Assembly (NCBI GenBank): GCA_027620105.1
Contig: JAQCIA010000167.1
Location: 1-5,457 of the forward strand
Length of the DNA stretch: 5,457 nt
Source of the DNA: Verrucomicrobiota bacterium
GTDB taxonomy: Bacteria > Verrucomicrobiota > Kiritimatiellia > UBA8416 > JAIOPI01
Reading direction: 5' to 3'
Positions 1 through 5,457 of this stretch are shown in pieces. The notes below the pieces were generated by a model. It saw only the letters and a list, made by a program, of their open reading frames with translations, was not told the DNA's origin and made no database searches. The stretch's first letter is position 1, and every line of letters begins with the position of its first letter. Made by a program: the position numbers and the translations under genes.

Positions 1-981
1 CACAATGAACAACAGCGTTGGCGCAAGGATCAGGAAGCCCGCACCGGCGGCCAGCATGGCGAGCAAGGCCAGCGGGAGGAAGGGCAGAAATACAACAAAG
101 AAGTATAGCGAGAAGATGTAGCCGGCGCACTTGAGCAGCCACAGGGGGACTGCGGTGGGGCGCTCGGTGCGCAGAGGCAGCATGAGGAGCATGCCGTTCA
201 AGATCGTGAAGGTGTAGATCCAGGGGTCCTGAAAATCGTAGGGGAAGGGGATGGTGCGGTTCAGTAGAAGCCCCCCGAGGGGCGCAATGAGGCCGGCAGC
301 GAGCAGCAGCAAGGTCTGCCCACGGCGGAGTTGCTGGAGGACGGAATACAAGGCGGCGAGGGCGCGCAGGAACGCCAACATCAGCAAGGTTGTGGCACCA
401 ACAAGAAACACGACGAGGACGATCCACGCATCATCGAAAATGCGTAGTGATGAAAAAGTTGTCACCATAAAAAAGCACATGACGGGCGTCGCGATGAGGG
501 TTGCCAGGGTAAAGCTGATATCCGTTCCGGTGCGGACCGGGATGGGGGCGCAGGCGAGGCGGAAGCCGGCATAGAAGACAGCCGGCATGATCAAGGCGAA
601 CTGGTAGTAGAGAAGCTCGGTTTCCGGCAAAAGCCACGCGGTTACGCTGGCGGGGAGGATGTTGCCTATTGAAGAAATGATCCACCACAGGTAGGCGACG
701 TGGGCGAGCAGAAGCAGCGCACAGGGGCCGAGGCAGACGCTGCGATGTCGCCGCCAGAGGAAAGTGCAGAGCGCGGCTATGCAAGCGAAGAGCAAGAGTT
801 CTGCTGCGCCGGTGGTGACCGCCAGCGCGACCTGGTTGCCGGACATGTCTCCATGCACCAACTGCCAGCGGTTCACATTGATGGCCAAGAGGAGCGCCTG
901 TGGGACCAGCATGAGCCAGATCAACCAGCGCGGGTGTGCGAAGGACTCGGGCAACCAACGGCGAGGTTCAGCGGTCTGCAT
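1..981 (-). CDS. MSEP-CTERM sorting-domain protein, N-terminal membrane part (3' end beyond window)
   Basis: From the ATG at 981 the frame stays open to the window edge, giving 327 residues with no stop; I checked the translation codon by codon. About nine or ten membrane segments are visible, near 20-37, 52-76, 82-102, 122-140, 155-177, 186-210, 222-240, 255-268, 283-300 and 302-327. Conserved-looking marks are HPRWLIWLMLVPQ (16-28), IAPLGGLLLNR (232-242), DPWIYTFTILNGMLLMLP (252-269) and GYIFSLYFFVVFLPFLPLA (287-305). These match, from memory, the N-terminal membrane region of MSEP-CTERM proteins (NP-x-WL-INTLP..., ...PL-GL-N..., ...FFLVFLPFLPLS...), which are encoded beside exosortase K. 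Such proteins usually continue into a large extracytoplasmic part, I believe with a VIT-type domain, and end in an MSEP sorting signal; none of that is in this window. AAGGAG lies 8 nt before the start, inside the exosortase gene, so the pair is probably co-translated. Confidence 0.8.
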   Translation of the reverse strand, partial: MQTAEPRRWLPESFAHPRWLIWLMLVPQALLLAINVNRWQLVHGDMSGNQVALAVTTGAAELLLFACIAALCTFLWRRHRSVCLGPCALLLLAHVAYLWWIISSIGNILPASVTAWLLPETELLYYQFALIMPAVFYAGFRLACAPIPVRTGTDISFTLATLIATPVMCFFMVTTFSSLRIFDDAWIVLVVFLVGATTLLMLAFLRALAALYSVLQQLRRGQTLLLLAAGLIAPLGGLLLNRTIPFPYDFQDPWIYTFTILNGMLLMLPLRTERPTAVPLWLLKCAGYIFSLYFFVVFLPFLPLALLAMLAAGAGFLILAPTLLFIV

Positions 982-1525
982 GGGGCACGCTCCTTGATAT
1001 GACGACATGCACAACAATCAGGACGGACAGAAAGACAAAGACACCGGCGGCGGTATGAACCGCAGGTTGAAAGTCGACGGGTAGAGCATGTGCGGCGAGG
1101 CGCGCCGCCAACCAGGCCATGACGATCCGCATGGTGTTCGCGGCCATGGTGATGAGGTAGGCCGCCAGGGGAAGCGCCAGCCAGAAGCGTGGGCGCAAGC
1201 CGGCATGGATGCCCTCACGGACCAGGAGCGCCAGAATCAGGACGAAATAGCGCCCCGCGCTGCATGCCAGCGTGACGTGGATCGCGATCTCTGGGGTGGG
1301 AAGCGTGAACCCTTCGTCCGTTGGGGCGCAGGGGACACCGAGAAACGCGGCGGTGGCGCGGGCGACAGGATAACAAAATCCAAGGCGCCAGAACTGTGGG
1401 AAGTGGGTCGTGGCGGGTAGCAGGAACAGAAAGGTTAGCAGGGCGCCGATGAATGGCGCGTTGCGGTGGCAAGCCGGGAACTGGTCGACCAATGTCTGTC
1501 TGATGGTTGCGTCGCCGTGTGCCAT
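968..1525 (-). CDS. xrtK: Exosortase, probably exosortase K (XrtK)
   Basis: Exosortases are polytopic membrane transpeptidase-like proteases that recognise a C-terminal sorting signal on exported proteins. This 185-residue protein has the complete catalytic set: C88 in ACSAG, R133 in N130-T-M-R-I, and H157 in HTAAG, each at the start or end of a hydrophobic helix as in the family. Hydrophobic segments lie near 24-37, 48-63, 93-102, 115-139 and 158-176. The protein is short and has no extra domains, unlike longer EpsH/XrtA-type enzymes, and it directly precedes an MSEP-CTERM-like gene, which is why I assign it to the XrtK class. The motif is CSAG where most exosortases have CSG. The ATG at 1525 is chosen because AAGGA lies 7 nt upstream; a longer form from TTG at 1627 has no such support. 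Its stop overlaps the next gene by 14 nt. Confidence 0.85.
   Translation of the reverse strand: MAHGDATIRQTLVDQFPACHRNAPFIGALLTFLFLLPATTHFPQFWRLGFCYPVARATAAFLGVPCAPTDEGFTLPTPEIAIHVTLACSAGRYFVLILALLVREGIHAGLRPRFWLALPLAAYLITMAANTMRIVMAWLAARLAAHALPVDFQPAVHTAAGVFVFLSVLIVVHVVISRSVPHADR
990..995 (-). promoter_or_regulatory. Ribosome binding site for the MSEP-CTERM-like gene
   Basis: AAGGAG on the minus strand is 8 nt before the ATG at 981 and lies within the last codons of the exosortase gene. It supports this start and the 14-nt gene overlap. Confidence 0.75.
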
Positions 1526-1532
1526 GGAGGGA

Positions 1533-1537
1533 TCCTT
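1533..1537 (-). promoter_or_regulatory. Ribosome binding site fixing the exosortase start
   Basis: AAGGA on the minus strand is 7 nt before the ATG at 1525. It decides between this start and the longer open frame that begins with TTG at 1627. Confidence 0.7.
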
Positions 1538-1665
1538 GAAGGTTACTTTCGGCGTGGATGGCGCATGCGCGTGCAGGACAGGCTGTTCGATGCCGTGCGT
1601 CCGTATCGGGAGGTGACGGCGACGCAAGCTGGCAGTGCTGCGGGGACCAGCCCGGGGAACCGGAC

Positions 1666-1688
1666 GGGCGGGGGCGGGAGGCGGCGGG
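1666..1688 (+). other. Putative G-quadruplex motif on the template strand
   Basis: Four G runs (1666-1668, 1670-1674, 1676-1678, 1686-1688) are separated by loops of 1, 1 and 7 bases, which satisfies the usual G3+N1-7 pattern. It lies on the strand opposite the genes, so the transcript carries the C-rich complement; any structure would form in the DNA template, not in the mRNA. It could also be a by-product of the strong strand skew here. Confidence 0.45.
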
Positions 1689-1714
1689 CGTGACGCTGTT
1701 GGCGGGCGGGGGAT

Positions 1715-2017
1715 CTACGTGTGGTCGTGTGCATGGTGCTTTCCCTGTGCTGGTGGGGTGTTGTTCGCACGGCCGAACCAGCGATCGGCCAGGGCGAGGA
1801 AGGCGGCGGCGATAAGGAGGATGGGAGCGACGACGGTGCAACCGAGGTAGGTGACGATGTAGGTGACGCCGAGGAACGCGGCCAGCGTGGCGTGGCCGCC
1901 GGCGAGTGGCGATGTTCCCGAGAGCACGGAGGTGCAGGCGCGACCGCCACAGACGTGGGCGATGGCGAACGCGGCCAGAATGATGACGGCGCGCAGGATC
2001 AATCCACGGGTGTGCAT
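1715..2017 (-). CDS. Small membrane-embedded protein of unknown function, 100 aa
   Basis: The ATG at 2017 follows a very strong AAGGAGGT site with a 9-nt spacer, and the gene overlaps the end of the 770-residue gene by 19 nt. Residues 6-24 form one hydrophobic helix. Residues 44-77 form a 34-residue hydrophobic stretch, broken by P65, that is long enough for a hairpin or two short helices. Between them lies a short loop with CGGRACTSVLSGT (C23, C28); a third cysteine, C60, is in the second hydrophobic stretch. The tail ends in a histidine cluster, KHHAHDHT. I do not recognise the family. Its placement just ahead of the exosortase suggests an accessory subunit, but that is inference. It reads like a real gene (start context, clean helix pattern), not a shadow of an opposite frame. 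Confidence 0.8.
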   Translation of the reverse strand: MHTRGLILRAVIILAAFAIAHVCGGRACTSVLSGTSPLAGGHATLAAFLGVTYIVTYLGCTVVAPILLIAAAFLALADRWFGRANNTPPAQGKHHAHDHT

Positions 2018-4311
2018 CGTTGCCAGACCTCCTTCCAGAGCGGACCTTGCACGAGGGCATAGAGCAGGACCGCGTCGCCGACGGCGTTGCCGGCGGAGTA
2101 GGTCAGCGCGCCATCGCGTTCCAGCGGGAAACCGCCAAAGTTGAGTGACGTGAGCAGGGCGCGCAGGTAGGGGGTGTCTTCAAATGCGGCGGCGCCGAGA
2201 ATGGCGAGCCCACTGGAGCCGGCGCTGATTTCGAGGAGCGGCACAATGGGGCCGGAGTCGACATCCATGGATCCGGGCCAGGTGGCGGGCCATTCGCGCG
2301 CGTAGCCGAAGCCGAGTGTGGTGCGGGCCAGTTCATTCTTGGCGCGCTGGTATTGGTCGGCGGCGAAGGCGGGATCGACCAGTTGGAGGCAGTGCGCGGC
2401 CATCCAGATCGAAGAGCCTTCTGGGCCGTCCAGCGGGCTGCCCGCGAGGGTGAAGCTGGAGATGAGCAAGCCGGTCCGCGAGTCCACCAGGTTGGATTTG
2501 ACGGTGGCGAGCCAGCGCTGCAGGAAGGCCGCGTGATCGGTTGCGTCTAGCGCGTCCGACATCCGCAGTGCGGCCAGCGCGAGGGTATTGCAGAACATCC
2601 AGCACTCGTCGGGGTAACTTTCACCGCACAGGATGGGGCCCTGTTCCAGCGTGCGTTTGAGCGCGGCGATGCGTTCGCGGAAGGGGGCCACGAGTTGTGC
2701 GTCTTCCTGGATGAAGCGGCGCGCACCGAGCATCAGTGCGATTTCGCCATCGAGGAAGACGCTGCGCGACGCGGCGCCGCGAAAAGCGCCGGCCTGCGCG
2801 TAGTCCATGAGGAAGTAAAAAGGGCCCTGCTCGCGTTCGAGGTGCAGGGTGTCCGCGATGATGGTGTCGATGAGACTCAGGTGATCCGCGCGGGTGGAGG
2901 GTTCGCGCAGGGTGATGTTGGCGAGAGCGAGGACGGTGAAGGTGCGGCCCATGAAATCCCACTCGGCATTGGAGCGGCGCATGCGTGCCTGTGCGGTGTC
3001 GCGTTCGGCGGGGATTTCCCAGAGACGGCGTTGGGCGGCAAGCAGGGCTTTGGCACGGGACCCGAGGTGCGAGGGATGGCGGTAGGCATCCAGGTTGGGG
3101 CGGTAGAGCCGGTGCAGCAGCGGCAGCCAGAGCGCAGCGGCGGCCAGCAGGGCAAAGCACGTGCGGAGCCAGTGGCGCGTGAGGCGTGTGCCGGTGGCGG
3201 GGCGGGAAGTGTTGAGGCGGACGGCGATGGCATCGGCGATGACGGCGCATTCGAGGCCGAAGGGGAGGTAGCCGGCAAAACCGAGGAACGGCATTTCGAA
3301 GAGGTGGAAGCGGTTCACGTAGGGGACGGCGTAGATCCACTTCGCGGCGCTGTGGAAGTTCCACATTTCCCAGAAGACGCCGCAGATGAGAGCGGCGAGG
3401 GCGAGGCGACAGGGGCGCGCCCAATTGCCGTCGGCGAGTGGCGCGAAGATGGTCGGGCGGCCGCGCAGGGACTGTGTCGCGGTCAGGAGGATCAGCGGTG
3501 CAATCCAGAGCAGCGGGAACAGGATGTCGGGCCAGACGCCGATGCCGGTGAGTCCGGCGAGGGCGAGGATGAGCCAAAGCGTGGCCCAGCGCGGTGGGTG
3601 CGCGAGGCGCAGGGGGCGGAAGCGGTCGAGGCCAGCGCAGAGACGGGGGAAGGATTCCAGCAGTTCCTCGGTGCCCATCACGGCGGGGAGGACGGTGGCG
3701 AAGGGGAGCGTGGCGAACCAGAAATATTCTGCGGGGCTGAGGGTGTCGGCGCCGACGTAGTACCAATTCTGCACGAAGCGGTTGAGGTATTCAAAGAACC
3801 ACCAGAAGGCAGCACTGGCGGGAAAGAGGGCGAGGAAATAGCGCGGGCGGTTGCGCAGCATGCAGTGGCCGGTGCGGCGTTGCGTCCAGGCGTTCACGAC
3901 GAGGATGTAGCCGAGCCAGAGGGGGCTGAAGGTGAACATTTGCAGCGCGTCGAACAGCGGCAAACGCGTCCAGGCGATGAGCCAGGCGGCGACCGTGATG
4001 GCGATTCCGGCGTAGCCCCAGGCGGGGAACGCTTGGGTGTCGGTTGGCGTTCGGAGACTGTGGGGCACGGCGTGGCGGTGGCGGACGACATGAAATACGA
4101 AGGGGAGCGTGGCGGCGAAGATGGCGCAAGCTAGGGCAATGAACATGGGCCACGAGAATGGCGCGTGCGCCACGTAGTGGGTGAGCGGTGGAAATTCGAG
4201 ATAGCGCGCGCCAGATTGGCCGGCGAGGACGGCGCCGGCAAGGGGCAGGCCGAGGAGGATGAGGGCGAGCAGCAGGATTTGGCTAAAGAGACGTAGGGAG
4301 AAGGCTTGCAT
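1999..4311 (-). CDS. 770-aa polytopic membrane protein fused to an LDI-like helical barrel domain
   Basis: The N-terminal half (about residues 1-400) is a membrane domain with roughly nine or ten hydrophobic segments. It contains two related stretches: F-E174-Y-L-N177...W183-Y-Y185...E195...LPF (202-204)...E215 and W-E315-M-W-N318...W325-I-Y327...E339...LPF (349-351)...E354. Residues about 440-765 are soluble and helical, with WDFMGRTF (451-458), SVFLDGE, CGESYPDECWMFCN (562-575), EGSSIW, GFGYAREWP, DVDSGP and GNAVGDAVLLYALVQGP. That pattern fits an alpha/alpha toroid, and the YPDExW-x2-CN segment recalls the linalool dehydratase/isomerase (LDI) family; I cannot confirm its catalytic residues from memory. 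The paired W-x-Y...E motifs faintly recall membrane lycopene cyclase (CarR-type) domains, also unproven. The ATG at 4311 has no good ribosome site but starts 22 nt after the previous stop. No in-frame start lies upstream before a stop. Substrate is unknown. Confidence 0.9.
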   Translation of the reverse strand: MQAFSLRLFSQILLLALILLGLPLAGAVLAGQSGARYLEFPPLTHYVAHAPFSWPMFIALACAIFAATLPFVFHVVRHRHAVPHSLRTPTDTQAFPAWGYAGIAITVAAWLIAWTRLPLFDALQMFTFSPLWLGYILVVNAWTQRRTGHCMLRNRPRYFLALFPASAAFWWFFEYLNRFVQNWYYVGADTLSPAEYFWFATLPFATVLPAVMGTEELLESFPRLCAGLDRFRPLRLAHPPRWATLWLILALAGLTGIGVWPDILFPLLWIAPLILLTATQSLRGRPTIFAPLADGNWARPCRLALAALICGVFWEMWNFHSAAKWIYAVPYVNRFHLFEMPFLGFAGYLPFGLECAVIADAIAVRLNTSRPATGTRLTRHWLRTCFALLAAAALWLPLLHRLYRPNLDAYRHPSHLGSRAKALLAAQRRLWEIPAERDTAQARMRRSNAEWDFMGRTFTVLALANITLREPSTRADHLSLIDTIIADTLHLEREQGPFYFLMDYAQAGAFRGAASRSVFLDGEIALMLGARRFIQEDAQLVAPFRERIAALKRTLEQGPILCGESYPDECWMFCNTLALAALRMSDALDATDHAAFLQRWLATVKSNLVDSRTGLLISSFTLAGSPLDGPEGSSIWMAAHCLQLVDPAFAADQYQRAKNELARTTLGFGYAREWPATWPGSMDVDSGPIVPLLEISAGSSGLAILGAAAFEDTPYLRALLTSLNFGGFPLERDGALTYSAGNAVGDAVLLYALVQGPLWKEVWQRCTPVD
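2027..2034 (-). promoter_or_regulatory. Near-perfect ribosome binding site for the 100-aa protein
   Basis: AAGGAGGT on the minus strand lies 9 nt before the ATG at 2017 and inside the final codons of the 770-residue gene. It is the strongest Shine-Dalgarno sequence in the window and supports independent, efficient translation of this small gene. Confidence 0.8.
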
Positions 4312-4333
4312 GGGTGCTATCGGAAATCCTGCA

Positions 4334-4822
4334 TTACGTGGAAGGGACTTTGCGAAACGGCACGATTAGGCGTTCGGCACGCAGGAATTTTGGAAGTGTT
4401 ACGAGGATGAAGGTGGTGCCGCCCAGCAGCCCGATCGCGAGATCGCTAAGCGTGTCATCGAGGCTGAGTTGGCAGGTGGTTCCCAGCGTGCGATCCGCGG
4501 TCCACTCGGCGAATTCCCAAATCAGGGCAGCTGTCGCGGTCATGCCAATCAGCACCAGCATGCGCGTGAACGCATCTGGCCGATGGGTGAGACCGCGTTT
4601 GGCCAGAACAGCAAGGGCGCCAGCGGCAAGGAAGGCCATGGAGGCGCCCCCGAAGAAATGCAGCGGGATGTCGATGTGCGGCCAACGGCGATATCCGTTC
4701 AGGATGTGTGCACAGAACTCGTGTGCGAGCAAGACCGCGATGGGAAACCAACCGAAACGACGGCAAATTTCCCAAGCGGCGGTCAGCCATGCATGTATCA
4801 CGATAACCCCGCTTGCTTGCAT
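4334..4822 (-). CDS. Small membrane protein, YjdF/DUF2238-like (VanZ-like pattern)
   Basis: This is a 162-residue protein. The ATG at 4820-4822 is chosen over a longer open frame reaching 5128 because a GAGGA site lies 7 nt upstream, the ATG overlaps the preceding stop by one base, and the extra N-terminal stretch is low-quality Arg/His/Pro-rich sequence antisense-like to nothing and overlapping gene 1. About four hydrophobic segments are visible (near 8-18 plus 25-40, 55-75, 88-104 and 125-145). Key motifs are H49-x-D51-x3-H55 followed by FGGAS, then W102-E103-x2-E106-W107-x2-D110, and D122-D-T-x2-D127 followed by a small hydrophobic helix with GLLGG. This order of D/H, WE-x2-EW-x2-D and DT-x2-D motifs matches what I know of inner-membrane YjdF/DUF2238 proteins, whose biochemical role is not established. 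The acidic and histidine residues near the membrane could bind a metal or a polar head group; that is inference. Confidence 0.85.
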   Translation of the reverse strand: MQASGVIVIHAWLTAAWEICRRFGWFPIAVLLAHEFCAHILNGYRRWPHIDIPLHFFGGASMAFLAAGALAVLAKRGLTHRPDAFTRMLVLIGMTATAALIWEFAEWTADRTLGTTCQLSLDDTLSDLAIGLLGGTTFILVTLPKFLRAERLIVPFRKVPST

Positions 4823-5457
4823 CAGCGCTTCCTCGGCGCGCGGGAGGCTTCGTCGAGCTGGTCGCCCCAATGGGTGAGGAAGAACTTTTTTTCCGGCTGC
4901 AGGGCGCGGTCGCTCGTGCCCAGGATGGGGCGCAGGGTTGTGGTCATCTGCAGGCTGACCACAATGAAGATGATCGACCAGACGACGAGGTGGTTCCCGT
5001 AGCGACCATTCAGCAGCAGCATGGATTTGCGGATGTACTGCATGCCGTAGGCGAGCGCGATGAACCAGAAGACCAGGTTCATGGCGCCCATGAAGACGAT
5101 GGACTCGGTCGATTGCGAAAAGATCCACGACACCGGCCCGAAGGCCAGCAGGAGCAGCGAGGCGACGGTGATCAGGCCCGTGAGCGCGCCGAGGATTTTT
5201 CCGGGTTCGCTGTCCGCGCCGGCGAGGCAGGAGAACACGAACAGACTCGGCAGGCAGATCAGTGCCGCCAGGAGCACGCCCACGGTGATCTTGGCCGGTG
5301 CGAGCCAGAGCTGATCGCCGAGGGAGAAGGTGCCGACGGTGACGCCGTAGGCGGCGAGGCAGAGGATGCCGAGCAGCAGCTGCAGCACGATGACGCGGCG
5401 CGTCTGGCCGTGATGGAGTTCGTGCAGGATTTGTGCCGGATATTTCAGCGTGCCTTC
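4822..5457 (-). CDS. Multi-pass membrane protein of unknown function, 5' end beyond window
   Basis: The frame is open from the window edge at 5457 and ends in TGA at 4822-4824, giving 211 visible residues; the true start lies outside. A GTG at 5388 is not needed as a start, because the 23 residues upstream (including LKYPAQILHELHHGQ) read as a plausible cytoplasmic lead-in to the first helix. Visible residues suggest about five membrane segments, near 23-42, 54-76, 87-111, 120-142 and 154-171. They are followed by a polar tail containing TTLRPILG, FFLTHW and a basic end (APRKR). I recall similar membrane proteins, with an LRP-x-LG then FF-x2-HW/VW ending, from Verrucomicrobia and Planctomycetes, broadly Yip1-like in shape, but I cannot name a family or function. 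The stop overlaps the next start by one base (TGATG), which indicates one transcript and coupled translation. Confidence 0.85.
   Translation of the reverse strand, partial: EGTLKYPAQILHELHHGQTRRVIVLQLLLGILCLAAYGVTVGTFSLGDQLWLAPAKITVGVLLAALICLPSLFVFSCLAGADSEPGKILGALTGLITVASLLLLAFGPVSWIFSQSTESIVFMGAMNLVFWFIALAYGMQYIRKSMLLLNGRYGNHLVVWSIIFIVVSLQMTTTLRPILGTSDRALQPEKKFFLTHWGDQLDEASRAPRKR
4830..4834 (-). promoter_or_regulatory. Ribosome binding site deciding the start at 4822
   Basis: GAGGA on the minus strand sits 7 nt before the ATG at 4822. It lies inside the last codons of the upstream gene, so translation of the two is probably coupled. This site is the main reason to prefer the short 162-residue form over the longer open frame. 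Confidence 0.7.

Larger units (their letters stand above)
1526..1714 (-). other. 189-nt intergenic region before the exosortase gene
   Basis: This is the only sizeable non-coding gap in the window. In its first 61 transcribed bases (1654-1714) the transcript strand has about 38 C and 12 G, a C-rich, G-poor stretch of the kind used by Rho; on the opposite strand it contains a G-quadruplex-type motif. A 10-bp palindrome, GCGCATGCGC, lies at 1561-1570. I see no clear intrinsic terminator (no stem followed by a T run) and no convincing -35/-10 pair. A frame upstream of the exosortase stays open to a TTG at 1627, but it has no supporting features. The region may separate an upstream block from the exosortase/target pair, or attenuate read-through. 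Confidence 0.5.

Noticed and set aside
431..958. A 175-codon minus-strand frame inside the MSEP-CTERM-like gene
   Set aside because: It is Arg/His/Pro-rich, and the competing frame from 981 is open to the edge with regular membrane helices and a good ribosome site.
1561..1570. Palindrome GCGCATGCGC as an operator
   Set aside because: A single 10-bp GC-rich palindrome is expected by chance in DNA of this composition, and no promoter is recognisable near it.
1526..1627. Longer exosortase starting with TTG at 1627
   Set aside because: The extra 34 residues are Arg/His/Pro-rich with no helix, and the ATG at 1525 has AAGGA at 7 nt.
1215..2060. A 281-codon minus-strand frame spanning the 100-aa gene, the gap and part of the exosortase
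   Set aside because: It is Arg/Pro/His-rich with no hydrophobic helices or motifs, and it runs out of frame through two better supported genes that have proper ribosome sites.
2621..3766. A 381-codon minus-strand frame inside the 770-residue gene
   Set aside because: Arg/Pro-rich alternative-frame product with no recognisable features; the in-frame gene has clear membrane helices and motifs.
2695..4134. A 479-codon open frame on the plus strand
   Set aside because: It lies wholly antisense to the 770-residue gene; its product is Glu/Gly/Arg-rich low-complexity sequence without domains, as expected from the complement of GC-rich, codon-biased DNA.
4823..5128. N-terminal extension of the YjdF-like protein up to 5128
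   Set aside because: The extension overlaps the upstream membrane protein in another frame, has shadow-like composition, and the ATG at 4822 has its own ribosome site and the TGATG overlap.

Overview
This is a GC-rich window in which every gene I can support lies on the minus strand, so transcription runs from position 5457 down to 1. All six genes encode membrane proteins or proteins with membrane segments, and they are packed tightly. The first (4822-5457) and last (1-981) are cut by the window edges. The composition, good Shine-Dalgarno sites and an exosortase point to a Gram-negative bacterium. Verrucomicrobiota or a related PVC lineage is my best guess, from general resemblance only, with low confidence.

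In transcription order: (1) the C-terminal 211 residues of a multi-pass membrane protein of unknown function (4822-5457); (2) a 162-residue membrane protein with a YjdF/DUF2238-like (VanZ-like) motif pattern (4334-4822); (3) a 770-residue protein with a polytopic N-terminal half and a soluble helical C-terminal half that resembles the linalool dehydratase/isomerase-type alpha/alpha barrel (1999-4311); (4) a 100-residue, membrane-embedded protein of unknown function (1715-2017); (5) a short exosortase with the full Cys/Arg/His catalytic set, best called exosortase K (968-1525); (6) the first 327 residues of a polytopic protein resembling the membrane part of MSEP-CTERM sorting-domain proteins (1-981).

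Genes 1/2 overlap by 1 nt, 2 and 3 are 22 nt apart, 3/4 overlap by 19 nt and 5/6 overlap by 14 nt. The only real gap is 1526-1714 (189 nt), between the small protein and the exosortase. It is strongly C-rich on the transcript side and has a G-quadruplex-type motif on the other strand. The layout may be one operon, or an upstream block followed by an exosortase/target pair.

The central interpretation is a dedicated one-enzyme/one-target protein-sorting pair: the exosortase would cut or transfer a C-terminal sorting signal on the neighbouring protein, and that signal would lie outside the window. The most unusual element is the 770-residue protein: it combines a membrane domain containing a duplicated E-x2-N...W-x-Y...E...LPF...E motif with a barrel domain of a type known from terpenoid chemistry. 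A link between that protein and the sorting pair (for example lipid carrier or anchor modification) is speculation from gene order. I saw no RNA genes, mobile elements, CRISPR arrays or convincing terminators.
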